A DNA stretch of 64,000 bases from Alistipes sp. dk3624. Its GTDB lineage: Bacteria > Bacteroidota > Bacteroidia > Bacteroidales > Rikenellaceae. The stretch lies in the NCBI RefSeq assembly GCF_009557455.1, contig NZ_CP045651.1, positions 2,232,001 to 2,296,000 on the forward strand, read 5' to 3'. Both the position numbers and the translations under genes were made by a program. Position 1 is the stretch's first letter. Each line of letters opens with the position of its first letter. Below are positions 50,779-58,373 of the stretch, piece by piece. Below the pieces are notes generated by a model. The model worked only from the letters and a program-made list of their open reading frames with translations, was not told the origin of the DNA and made no database searches.

Positions 50779-53007
50779 ATGGATTTATACCTGATCATCG
50801 TCATCATTATGCTTGCTCTGGCAGTCTCGGGACTGGTTGTGGGAGTCGCTAACGATGCGGTGAATTTTCTAAATTCGGCCCTGGGTTCCAAGGCCGCACC
50901 CCGTTATGTGATCATGACGGTGGCTTCGGTCGGAATCATCGTCGGAGCCATCACTTCGAACGGGATGATGGAAGTCGCCCGCAGCGGCGTTTTCCATCCG
51001 GAGATGTTTACATTCGCCGAGGTCATGCTGCTGTTCCTGGCGGTGATGTTCACCAACGTGATCCTGCTGGATATTTTCAATACGCTGGGAATGCCTACTT
51101 CTACTACCGTGTCGCTGGTGTTCGGGCTGCTGGGAGCCGCCGTAGGGATCAGTATCTTCAAAATAGCGAACGATGCGCTGGTGACGCTGCCCGACGGTTC
51201 GCTGGCCACGATGGCCGACATGATCAATACGGGCAATGCGATGGCGATTATCGGCGGAATCCTGATTTCGGTGGTAATCGCTTTTGTTTGCGGTACGGTC
51301 GTGATGTACATCACGCGGCTGATCTTTTCGTTCCGTTACCAGTCGAAACTGAAGTCGTACGGAGCCGTCTGGTGCGGGATCGCTCTGACGGCTATTTCGT
51401 ATTTCGCCGTTTTCAAAGGGTTGAAAGGGACGCAGGTCATTCCCGCCGACTGGATGAGCTGGATGGAAGGGCATATACCGATGATGCTCGGCGGGCTGCT
51501 GGTCGGCTGGAGCTTGATTATGTCGATTCTCAGTATGCTGAAGGTGAATATCCTGCGGATCACCGTGCTGGCGGGCACGTTTTCGCTGGCGCTCGCTTTC
51601 GCCGGCAACGACCTGGTGAACTTCATCGGGGTGTTTGTCGCCGGAGTCGACGCTTACGACATCGTCCGGACGACCGGGGATACGAATATGCTGATGGGCG
51701 GATTGAACGATCCGGTCGTCGCCAACCTGCTGATCCTGTTCCTTTCGGGAGCGGTCATGGTCGTTACGCTGTGGTTCTCGAAAAAGGCCCAGAGCGTTTC
51801 CGACACCGAGATCAATCTGGCGCGCCAGGATGTAGGCGTAGAGCGTTTCGGTTCGACCTCTGCGTCGCGGGCGATCGTCCGCGCCACGATCAACTGCAAT
51901 AAGAATTACGAGAAATATACGCCCGAGCGGATTCAGCGTTTCATCGCGAGCCGTTTCGTCCCGGTCGCCAATGCCAAGGACAAAGCGCCTTTCGATCTGA
52001 TCCGGGCGACGGTGAACCTGACGGTCGCCTCGCTGCTGATCTCGATGGCTACGTCGTTGCAACTGCCGCTTTCGACTACTTACGTGACCTTTATGGTGGC
52101 GATGGGTAGTTCGCTTTCCGACCGGGCCTGGGGGCGGGAGAGTGCCGTGTACCGGATTACCGGGGTGTTGACCGTGATTGCCGGATGGTTCTTTACGGCA
52201 TTGGTGGCCTTCACGGTCTCTTTTGCCGTTGCCGTTTTGCTGATGTGGGGCGGGGTGTTCGCCGTGGCTGGACTCAGCGTGCTGTGCTGTTATCTGATGA
52301 TCCGGAGTACGAAGGCGCATAACCGGAAGTTGAAACGCGAAGCCGAAAAGCAGGCCGAACATAAGGCCGTTACCGACGAAAGTTCGATCGTGGATCGCAG
52401 CGTGCGGGAGATTACCGAAATGATGAACAAGGTGACGACGATCTACAACCAGACGCTGATCGGTTTGTTCAACGAAGACCGTAAGCTGCTCAAAAACATG
52501 GTTCGCGAATCGGAGGCGCTCTATCAGGTCGCGCACGAACGGAAACACGAAGTGCTGCCGACGCTGCTCGAGTTGCAGGAGAACTATGTCGAAACGGGGC
52601 ATTATTACGTGCAGATCGCCGACTACCTCGACGAGGTAGCCAAGGCGCTGGTGCATATCACCCGGCCGAGTTTCGACCATATCAATAACAACCACGAGGG
52701 ATTCCGCGTCGATCAGTTGGAAGATCTCAAACGGGTCAACAATCAGGTAAGCCGGATTTATCTGCATATCAACGAAATGCTGCGAACCAGCCATTTCGAG
52801 GAGTTGGACGAAATCCTGCGGATGCGCGACGAACTGTTCGATACGCTCGCTGCGGCGATCAAGAGCCAGATCAAGCGCGTGAAGGCGAAAGCCTCGACCA
52901 CGCGCAGCAGCATCCTCTACCTGACCATCATCAACGAAACCAAAACGATGGTGCTCCAGAGCCGGAACTTGTTGAAAGCGCAGAAGTATTTCGTGATGAA
53001 AAAATAG
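50779..53007 (+). CDS. PiT family inorganic phosphate transporter with PhoU-like tail
   Basis: 742-residue inner-membrane phosphate (possibly metal-phosphate) symporter. Two inverted PHO4 repeats carry the signature GVANDAVNFLNSALGSKAAP near 22 and FAGNDLVNFIGVFVAG near 274, with about ten membrane helices up to residue 520. From about 540 a charged, helical, PhoU-like domain follows (SIVDRSVREITEMMNKVTTI...), a fused architecture seen in Bacteroidetes. The C-terminal domain probably regulates uptake (inference). It appears monocistronic. Confidence 0.92.
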   Translation: MDLYLIIVIIMLALAVSGLVVGVANDAVNFLNSALGSKAAPRYVIMTVASVGIIVGAITSNGMMEVARSGVFHPEMFTFAEVMLLFLAVMFTNVILLDIFNTLGMPTSTTVSLVFGLLGAAVGISIFKIANDALVTLPDGSLATMADMINTGNAMAIIGGILISVVIAFVCGTVVMYITRLIFSFRYQSKLKSYGAVWCGIALTAISYFAVFKGLKGTQVIPADWMSWMEGHIPMMLGGLLVGWSLIMSILSMLKVNILRITVLAGTFSLALAFAGNDLVNFIGVFVAGVDAYDIVRTTGDTNMLMGGLNDPVVANLLILFLSGAVMVVTLWFSKKAQSVSDTEINLARQDVGVERFGSTSASRAIVRATINCNKNYEKYTPERIQRFIASRFVPVANAKDKAPFDLIRATVNLTVASLLISMATSLQLPLSTTYVTFMVAMGSSLSDRAWGRESAVYRITGVLTVIAGWFFTALVAFTVSFAVAVLLMWGGVFAVAGLSVLCCYLMIRSTKAHNRKLKREAEKQAEHKAVTDESSIVDRSVREITEMMNKVTTIYNQTLIGLFNEDRKLLKNMVRESEALYQVAHERKHEVLPTLLELQENYVETGHYYVQIADYLDEVAKALVHITRPSFDHINNNHEGFRVDQLEDLKRVNNQVSRIYLHINEMLRTSHFEELDEILRMRDELFDTLAAAIKSQIKRVKAKASTTRSSILYLTIINETKTMVLQSRNLLKAQKYFVMKK

Positions 53008-53094
53008 GCGGCGTCCGTTTTTTTTGCAAAAGATTTCCGCCAACGGGCAATATTTCGGGCCGGACGCAGTTTGATATAATAGCGGGAGGGGCGT

Positions 53095-53126
53095 GTTGTT
53101 TTTGGAGGAAATTAGTCGTAGATTTG
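53095..53126 (+). promoter_or_regulatory. Promoter of the FKBP lipoprotein pair
   Basis: GTTG, 20 nt, TAGATTTG, ending 22 nt before the GTG start at 53148. Confidence 0.5.
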
Positions 53127-53147
53127 TAACCGGTTAGAGTTGCGGCA

Positions 53148-53681
53148 GTGAAACGAATTTTGTACATATTGGTTCTGGCGGCTGCTTTCGGCGGGTGTAA
53201 GGACGACGAGACCTACCTCGATAAGCAGCGTACTTCTTTCGAGAGTTATCTTTCGAGGATGGATTTTTCCTATACGACGCCCAACGGCGTTTACCGGTAT
53301 GTGGCTAATGCGGATCGGGAGGGGTATGACCGGGAGGTGCCGGTCGAATACGGCGATTCGGTCAGTTTCGATTTCGCCGCCTACTTGTTTTCTTCGTCGA
53401 TCGGCGCGCTCTACTACACCAACGTGAAAGAGTGGATTCCCGCGAAGGACCTGGAGGTGCTCAATCCGGAGTACTGGGACTTCTCGACGCGGCGGATCAA
53501 GCTGGGCAGCGCTTCGCTCGTCAAAGGTCTCGAATACGGCCTGGTGAATAGCCGTCAGAACGATTCGCTGTTGCTGTTCATGACTTCCGACCTGGTTTAC
53601 GGAACCGAGAACATGGGAGTCGTGAATCCCGATCAGCCGGTCGTGTGGGCGGTAAAAATTAAAAAAGTAGTGAAACCATGA
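53148..53681 (+). CDS. FKBP-type lipoprotein (GldI/DUF4827-like), GTG start
   Basis: 177-residue lipoprotein. The signal RILYILVLAAAFGGCKDDE has a lipobox Cys at 16. The rest is FKBP-like (VEYGDSVSFDFAAYLFSSSI, then SLVKGLEYGLVNSRQNDSLL, PDQPVVWAVKIKKVVKP at the end), although the binding pocket is only weakly conserved. The start is GTG at 53148, the only codon that keeps the signal peptide. Its stop overlaps the next gene by 4 bp, so the two FKBP lipoproteins are co-translated. Activity is uncertain. Confidence 0.82.
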   Translation: MKRILYILVLAAAFGGCKDDETYLDKQRTSFESYLSRMDFSYTTPNGVYRYVANADREGYDREVPVEYGDSVSFDFAAYLFSSSIGALYYTNVKEWIPAKDLEVLNPEYWDFSTRRIKLGSASLVKGLEYGLVNSRQNDSLLLFMTSDLVYGTENMGVVNPDQPVVWAVKIKKVVKP

Positions 53682-55066
53682 TAAAAGTTATTCGGGCGAT
53701 CCTGTCTGTTTTTATCGTTGCCGTGTCAGTCGCTTCCTGCGCGAAACAGCCTTCCGACGATTTGGGGGGCAGGCAACAGCTCGCCTTCGAGGAATGGATG
53801 AAATATTACGGCGACGGAGCCGTCAAACAGTCGACGGGTATTTATACTAAAAAGCTGGATTCCTTGCCCGGTAACGTGATCAGGCATCCGCAGGAAGGCA
53901 ACTGGATACGGGTAAACTATACGGGGCGGATCCTCAATACGGGAAATATATTCGTTACGCGCGACAGCGCTACGGCGCAGTTGCAGGGCACTTTTCAATA
54001 TTATACGCATTACGTGCCCGAATATTTCCAGTTTAAGAGCGATAACGGTTCCGTGCCGAGCGGCATGTTGTACGCGCTCGGCGAGATGAATGCGGGGGAC
54101 GTCGTCCGTGCCTATATTCCTTACGGATTGGCGTACGGGACTTCGGGGACGTCGTTCGGTTCGGGCTACGAAGGCCAGGTCGCTTCCGTTCCCGGGAGCA
54201 CGCCGATCATTATGGATATGGAACTGCTCGAAATTGTCGCCGATCCGGTGATTGCCGAAAACGAGTTGGTGCAGGATTTCGCTTATAACGAGTGGGGCAA
54301 GACGATCGAAGATACGGTGAGGGCCAACATTTACCGCCGGACGTTGAGTTTGGGCAAGGATACGGCTACCGTAAAAGCGGATACGACGGTCAGCGTGTAT
54401 TACGTGGGACGTTTTATGGACGGTTTCGTTTTCGATACGAATATAGAGGATACGGCCAGAAAGTATAATATTTACAGCTCTTCGAACCGTTACGATTCGA
54501 TCACCGTGAATACCGGCGGAACGGATACGACCTATGTGAAGGGTTTCTACCATGCGATCGTCGGGATGAAATTCGGGGAAACGGCGCAGACCGTCTTTAC
54601 GTCGGCCTACGGTTACGGTTCCACGTTGCAGAGTCCCGAGAACGAGACTTGGATCAATCCCTATACGCCGCTGATGTTTACGATTATGGTGATTCCGCCC
54701 AATGGGGACGGTACGGCCTACCATCCGTACAGCATCAAAGGGGTGAAAGCGCTGACCAAGGACGAGGATGACGTGTGGATCACGGGTTACGTGGTCGGTG
54801 CGGTTGACGGCGCCAGCGTCGAGACGGGAGCCGTCTATTCCGATACGGTCAAGGTCAAAACCAATATCCTGCTGTCCGATATCCGTACTCCGGACGACGC
54901 TTCGCGGGTCGTGGCCGTCGAATTGCCCGAAGGAACGATCCGGGATAAGCTGAACCTGGTGGACAATGAGGCCATATACCGAAAAAAAATCGTCGTTCGC
55001 GGAAATATCAGGCAGTATCTCGGACAGACCGGTCTGGTCGATGTGACGCAGTATGTCAAAAAATAG
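53678..55066 (+). CDS. Lipoprotein with two FKBP-type domains and a DUF6359-like OB domain
   Basis: 462 residues. The signal VIRAILSVFIVAVSVASCAK has a lipobox Cys near 20. FKBP-type domain 1 spans about 60-190 (NWIRVNYTGRILNTG, YIPYGLAYGTSG) and domain 2 about 225-345 (VSVYYVGRFMDGFVFDTN, FTSAYGYGSTLQSPENETW). The C-terminus, from about 360, resembles DUF6359 (DVWITGYVVGAVDGASVETG, TNILLSDI, VVAVELPEGTIRDKLNL). The whole may be a periplasmic or surface foldase; the C-terminal role is unknown. It overlaps the smaller FKBP gene and ends at a terminator. Confidence 0.85.
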   Translation: MIKVIRAILSVFIVAVSVASCAKQPSDDLGGRQQLAFEEWMKYYGDGAVKQSTGIYTKKLDSLPGNVIRHPQEGNWIRVNYTGRILNTGNIFVTRDSATAQLQGTFQYYTHYVPEYFQFKSDNGSVPSGMLYALGEMNAGDVVRAYIPYGLAYGTSGTSFGSGYEGQVASVPGSTPIIMDMELLEIVADPVIAENELVQDFAYNEWGKTIEDTVRANIYRRTLSLGKDTATVKADTTVSVYYVGRFMDGFVFDTNIEDTARKYNIYSSSNRYDSITVNTGGTDTTYVKGFYHAIVGMKFGETAQTVFTSAYGYGSTLQSPENETWINPYTPLMFTIMVIPPNGDGTAYHPYSIKGVKALTKDEDDVWITGYVVGAVDGASVETGAVYSDTVKVKTNILLSDIRTPDDASRVVAVELPEGTIRDKLNLVDNEAIYRKKIVVRGNIRQYLGQTGLVDVTQYVKK

Positions 55067-55088
55067 GACGATATAAGAACGGACGGAG

Positions 55089-55118
55089 GGGGAAGGAAAG
55101 CGGTTTTCTTCCCCTTTT
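55089..55118 (+). terminator. Terminator after the FKBP pair
   Basis: GGGGAAGGAAA pairs with TTTTCTTCCCC (one G-U pair) around GCGG, followed by four Ts. Confidence 0.7.
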
Positions 55119-55128
55119 CCGTAGGGTT

Positions 55129-55848
55129 ATGGCAAACGATTACTTCTCTTTCAAACGGTTTACGGTGTGGCAGCGCCGCGCTGCGATGCGGGTCGGAACC
55201 GACGGAGTGTTGCTCGGCGCCTGGTTCGATCCGGGCGGAGACGGCGCGCGGATGCTGGATGTGGGCACCGGTACCGGCGTGATCGCGCTGATGGCGGCCC
55301 AGCGGAATCCGTCGGCGCGGATCGACGCCGTCGAAATCGATGCCGGCAGTTGTGCGGATGCCGCGGAAAATTTCGCCGGGTCGCCCTGGGCGGAACGCCT
55401 GGCTCTTTTCGGTGAGTCTTTCGTGTCCTTTTGCGGGCACGCTACGCGGAAATACGATCGGATAGTCTCCAATCCGCCTTATTTCGTCGGTTCGCTGAAG
55501 TGTCCCGATCCGGGACGTACCCGGGCGCGGCATACCGATTCGCTGCCCCATCCGGAATTGCTGGCCGGAGCGGCCGGGCTGTTGACCGAAAAGGGATGCC
55601 TGAGCGTCGTGCTGCCGGCGGACGGAGCGGATGCGTTTACCGGGCAGGCGGCCCGATACGGCCTGTTTCCGGCACGGACGCTTGCCGTTTGCCCGGTGCC
55701 GGGGACGGTGCCGAAACGGATGCTGATCGAATTCCGGACATTCCGGGCGGGCGTCGAAACGGAAGTGCTGGCGATTGCGCCGGAAGGCGGAACGGGTTAT
55801 ACGGACCGGTACCGGGCGCTGACCGGAGATTTTTATCTGAAAATGTGA
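55129..55848 (+). CDS. trmN6: tRNA1(Val) (adenine(37)-N6)-methyltransferase
   Basis: SAM-dependent N6-methyltransferase of the TrmN6/YfiC family, 239 residues. An N-terminal region FKRFTVWQRRAAMRVGTDGV matches the family QF..A.KV.TD pattern; motif I is MLDVGTGTGVIALMAAQRNP near 40, VEIDAGSCADAAENF follows, and the catalytic NPPY motif is IVSNPPYFVGSL near 115. Family assignment is strong; the modified tRNA is taken from E. coli homologues. Confidence 0.9.
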   Translation: MANDYFSFKRFTVWQRRAAMRVGTDGVLLGAWFDPGGDGARMLDVGTGTGVIALMAAQRNPSARIDAVEIDAGSCADAAENFAGSPWAERLALFGESFVSFCGHATRKYDRIVSNPPYFVGSLKCPDPGRTRARHTDSLPHPELLAGAAGLLTEKGCLSVVLPADGADAFTGQAARYGLFPARTLAVCPVPGTVPKRMLIEFRTFRAGVETEVLAIAPEGGTGYTDRYRALTGDFYLKM

Positions 55849-55868
55849 GCGTTTTTCGAAATATAGTG

Positions 55869-55876
55869 TATTTTTG
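55869..55876 (+). promoter_or_regulatory. -7 element of the DUF4831 gene
   Basis: TATTTTTG, 44 nt before the ATG. Confidence 0.45.
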
Positions 55877-55920
55877 TTCGTACCGTTTCGGCGAGAATAG
55901 CGAATTAAAAACGATAGATT

Positions 55921-56943
55921 ATGAAAAAAGTGTTGGTTTTAGGTGCGTTGTGCGCCTTGGTAACGGGGGCTTCGGCACAGGTTAAAGCTTATAAGGCGGA
56001 TCAGATGACGAATCCCAACTCGGTGGCTTATGCGCTGCCGCGCACGGTGGTCAAAGTGCGTGTCGTTGCGGAAAAAGAGAGCGTGCGCGTCGGCCCGTAT
56101 GCCCGGTTCGCTCAGAAATACCTCGGCGTGATCGCTCCGCTGGCCGATAAGGATATCTATACGATCAAGAGTGCGACGCTTTGCGGCGTTCAGGAGGCCG
56201 ATCCGGCGGAAGTGTACGCGCTGGACAATCCGGACAAAAGTCCGGTGCGGATTTACGATCCGACTCCCGAAGGATTCGTTGCGGCCCCGCTGGACGGCGT
56301 GGAACCGGCCGGCATCGCCGGCCCGATACGTAAGGGAGTCCGGATGCGGGGCGCCGGCCCGGATGTGATTTCCTATGTCGAATGCGATACCGCTTTTCTG
56401 AAGGTGCCGATCGACAAGCAGAGCACGGTCGAGAAAAGCGCCGAATCGATGGCGGCGGATGCGGCTAACATGATCTTTTCGTTGCGCCGGCATCGGCTCG
56501 ATCTGGTGACCGGTGAAGCCGGCGAGAATGTGTTCGGCGGCGGTTTGAAGGCGGCTCTGGACGAGATCAGCCGCCTGGAACAGGAATATTTGGCTTTGTT
56601 CCTCGGTAAACAGTACCGACAGACGGTCGCGAGGGAATACAATGCGCTTCCGTCGAAAGACGAAAATACTTTGGTCGTATGCCGCTTCTCCGATACGGCG
56701 GGTCTGTTGCCCGACAACGACCTTTCGGGCCGTCCGATCACGCTGGAAATGACCCCTGAGAAAAAGGCCGAGGCCTCTCCGCTGGCGAACCGGAACAAGG
56801 AGATCAAGGGCGGAGTCTTTTACCGCATAGCCGATATGGTGAACTGCCGGCTGACCGATGGGAACCGTCAGATCGCCCAGGCACGGATGCCGATCTATCA
56901 GTTCGGGGTGGTGGTACAGGTGCCGGTTACGGCCGTTAAATAG
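55921..56943 (+). CDS. DUF4831 family secreted protein
   Basis: 340 residues with a cleavable signal (VLVLGALCALVTGASAQV, ending SAQ). The body matches the Bacteroidetes DUF4831 family in general layout: VAYALPRTVVKVRVVAEKES, GPYARFAQKYLGV, SLRRHRLDLVTGEAGENVFG and the C-terminal GVFYRIADMVNCRLTDGNRQ. No catalytic motif is evident; envelope location is inferred. It is followed 9 bp later by the AlkD-like gene. Confidence 0.85.
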   Translation: MKKVLVLGALCALVTGASAQVKAYKADQMTNPNSVAYALPRTVVKVRVVAEKESVRVGPYARFAQKYLGVIAPLADKDIYTIKSATLCGVQEADPAEVYALDNPDKSPVRIYDPTPEGFVAAPLDGVEPAGIAGPIRKGVRMRGAGPDVISYVECDTAFLKVPIDKQSTVEKSAESMAADAANMIFSLRRHRLDLVTGEAGENVFGGGLKAALDEISRLEQEYLALFLGKQYRQTVAREYNALPSKDENTLVVCRFSDTAGLLPDNDLSGRPITLEMTPEKKAEASPLANRNKEIKGGVFYRIADMVNCRLTDGNRQIAQARMPIYQFGVVVQVPVTAVK

Positions 56944-56952
56944 GGTTCCCGA

Positions 56953-57630
56953 ATGAACGATACCGCATTGATGATCCGCTTGTTGGGACGCCTGAAAAAA
57001 GAGATGAACGGCGCTGTGGCGGAAGCGATGCAACGCAGGGGACTGAATTATCCGTTGAATTACGGGGTTTCGGTTCCGACGATCCGAAGCATTGCCGGGG
57101 AGTACGGTACGTCGCACTCCCTGGCGATGCTTTTATACCGTCAGCAGGTGCGCGAGTTGAAATTGGCTGCCGCTTTCGTCGACGATCCGCAGCAAGTTAC
57201 GCCGGATCAGATGCGGTTGTGGGCGGACGGGTTCGCGAATACCGAATTGGTCGAGCAGGTGGTGTATAATCTGTTCCGCAAGGCGCCCGGCGCGGAGCGG
57301 GTTGCGCTTGAGTGGCTCGACTCCCCGAAGCCGTTGTTGCGTTACGCCGGTTTGCTGACGGCCGCTTCGACGGTGCGTCCGGAGATGGAACAGACGATGA
57401 GACAGGCGTTTTTCGACCGGATCGACCAGCTCGTTTTTCGGGAAATCGACAGCTCCGCCGTCTTGCGCGGGATTGTGACGGCCTTACGGCAGTTGGCCCG
57501 TACCGGCCTGTCGATGCGCCGAATGGTGGAAGACCGGATCGCCGTTTACGGAGCGGCTGCGGAAAGTTTGCCGCAACAGGTCGCCGAAGAACTCCGGTGG
57601 CAGTTGGAATACCTCGATCCGGCCGGGTAA
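56953..57630 (+). CDS. DNA alkylation repair (AlkD-like) HEAT-repeat protein
   Basis: 225 residues made of helical HEAT-like repeats, matching the DNA alkylation repair family: MNYPLNYGVSVPTIRSIA-like NYPLNYGVSVPTIRSIAGEY near 34, LAAAFVDDPQQVTPDQMRLW, GFANTELVEQVVYNLF and KPLLRYAGLLTAAS. Related AlkC/AlkD enzymes excise bulky alkylpurines, but whether this divergent copy is an active glycosylase is unknown. It is 9 bp after the DUF4831 gene and converges with lolA (1 bp apart). Confidence 0.85.
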   Translation: MNDTALMIRLLGRLKKEMNGAVAEAMQRRGLNYPLNYGVSVPTIRSIAGEYGTSHSLAMLLYRQQVRELKLAAAFVDDPQQVTPDQMRLWADGFANTELVEQVVYNLFRKAPGAERVALEWLDSPKPLLRYAGLLTAASTVRPEMEQTMRQAFFDRIDQLVFREIDSSAVLRGIVTALRQLARTGLSMRRMVEDRIAVYGAAAESLPQQVAEELRWQLEYLDPAG

Positions 57631-57631
57631 A

Positions 57632-58288
57632 TTATCTGAAGTCGATTATTTCGACATCCTTGTATTTCTTTTTGTCGAATGTGAATTGATCGGGCGCGAC
57701 AGCGATGTCGGGCGTGATCTTGCTGATTCTGATTTCGACGGTACCCGCGCCGTCCGTGTCGTAATCGATACCGACGGGCAGTCCGCTCTGCGGATCGAGT
57801 AGCAATCGGATCGACCGGTAGCCTGCGCCCTTGACTTTCGGCGTCAGTTCCACCCGTTCCGCCGTCCGTCCGCCGACCGCGACGCTTCCTTTATAGGCGT
57901 TATCGAAATCCTGTTCATCCATCTTGAAAAAACGGGAAGGGTTCGACAGGAGCGAATGGTCGTTCGGGTCGGGCTTTTCGATCGTCACCTCGTCTTCGTT
58001 GCTGTTGTAGGTGTATAGCAGCTTGCCGTCGCAGAACAGTTCGTAATCGTTTACATGGACGTAATAGCGGTCGCCGCTGACGACGATCCGTCCGGCTACG
58101 TCGCTGAACTCGTTCTCCATGCTGGCCGTAAAGAGTATTTCGTACGCTTTGCCGGAAGCGATCTTGTCGGACAGTGTGCGGATCAGTTTCGCGGATTTCT
58201 CGTCGGCATGAGCCGTGGTGAGCGTGAAAACGAGCAGCAGCGGCAGGATGATTCTGCGGAGCAGGCTGGATCGGTCGTGTGGTTTCAT
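57632..58288 (-). CDS. lolA: LolA-like outer-membrane lipoprotein carrier
   Basis: 218 residues with a signal peptide (RIILPLLLVFTLTTAHADE). The LolA-type half-barrel follows: FTASMENEFSDVAGRIVVSG near 55, GDRYYVHVNDYELFCDGKLL, and LLDPQSGLPVGIDYDTDGAG near 162. Bacteroidetes LolA proteins are typically divergent, so lipoprotein-carrier function is inferred from family. It is downstream of ftsK on the same strand (85 bp) and tail to tail with the AlkD-like gene. Confidence 0.86.
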   Translation of the reverse strand: MKPHDRSSLLRRIILPLLLVFTLTTAHADEKSAKLIRTLSDKIASGKAYEILFTASMENEFSDVAGRIVVSGDRYYVHVNDYELFCDGKLLYTYNSNEDEVTIEKPDPNDHSLLSNPSRFFKMDEQDFDNAYKGSVAVGGRTAERVELTPKVKGAGYRSIRLLLDPQSGLPVGIDYDTDGAGTVEIRISKITPDIAVAPDQFTFDKKKYKDVEIIDFR

Positions 58289-58320
58289 AACGGAAAAATC
58301 AGGTTTGAACTCTCTTCGAA

Positions 58321-58348
58321 AGCAACGGAATCGGTCGGTTCCGTTGCT
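58321..58348 (-). terminator. Hairpin between ftsK and lolA
   Basis: A 10-bp stem, AGCAACGGAA with its complement and an 8-nt loop, 25 bp after the ftsK stop. The U-run is weak on the minus strand, so it may only attenuate readthrough into lolA. Confidence 0.4.
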
Positions 58349-58373
58349 CTTTTGTAAAAACGCGTTTCTGCGA

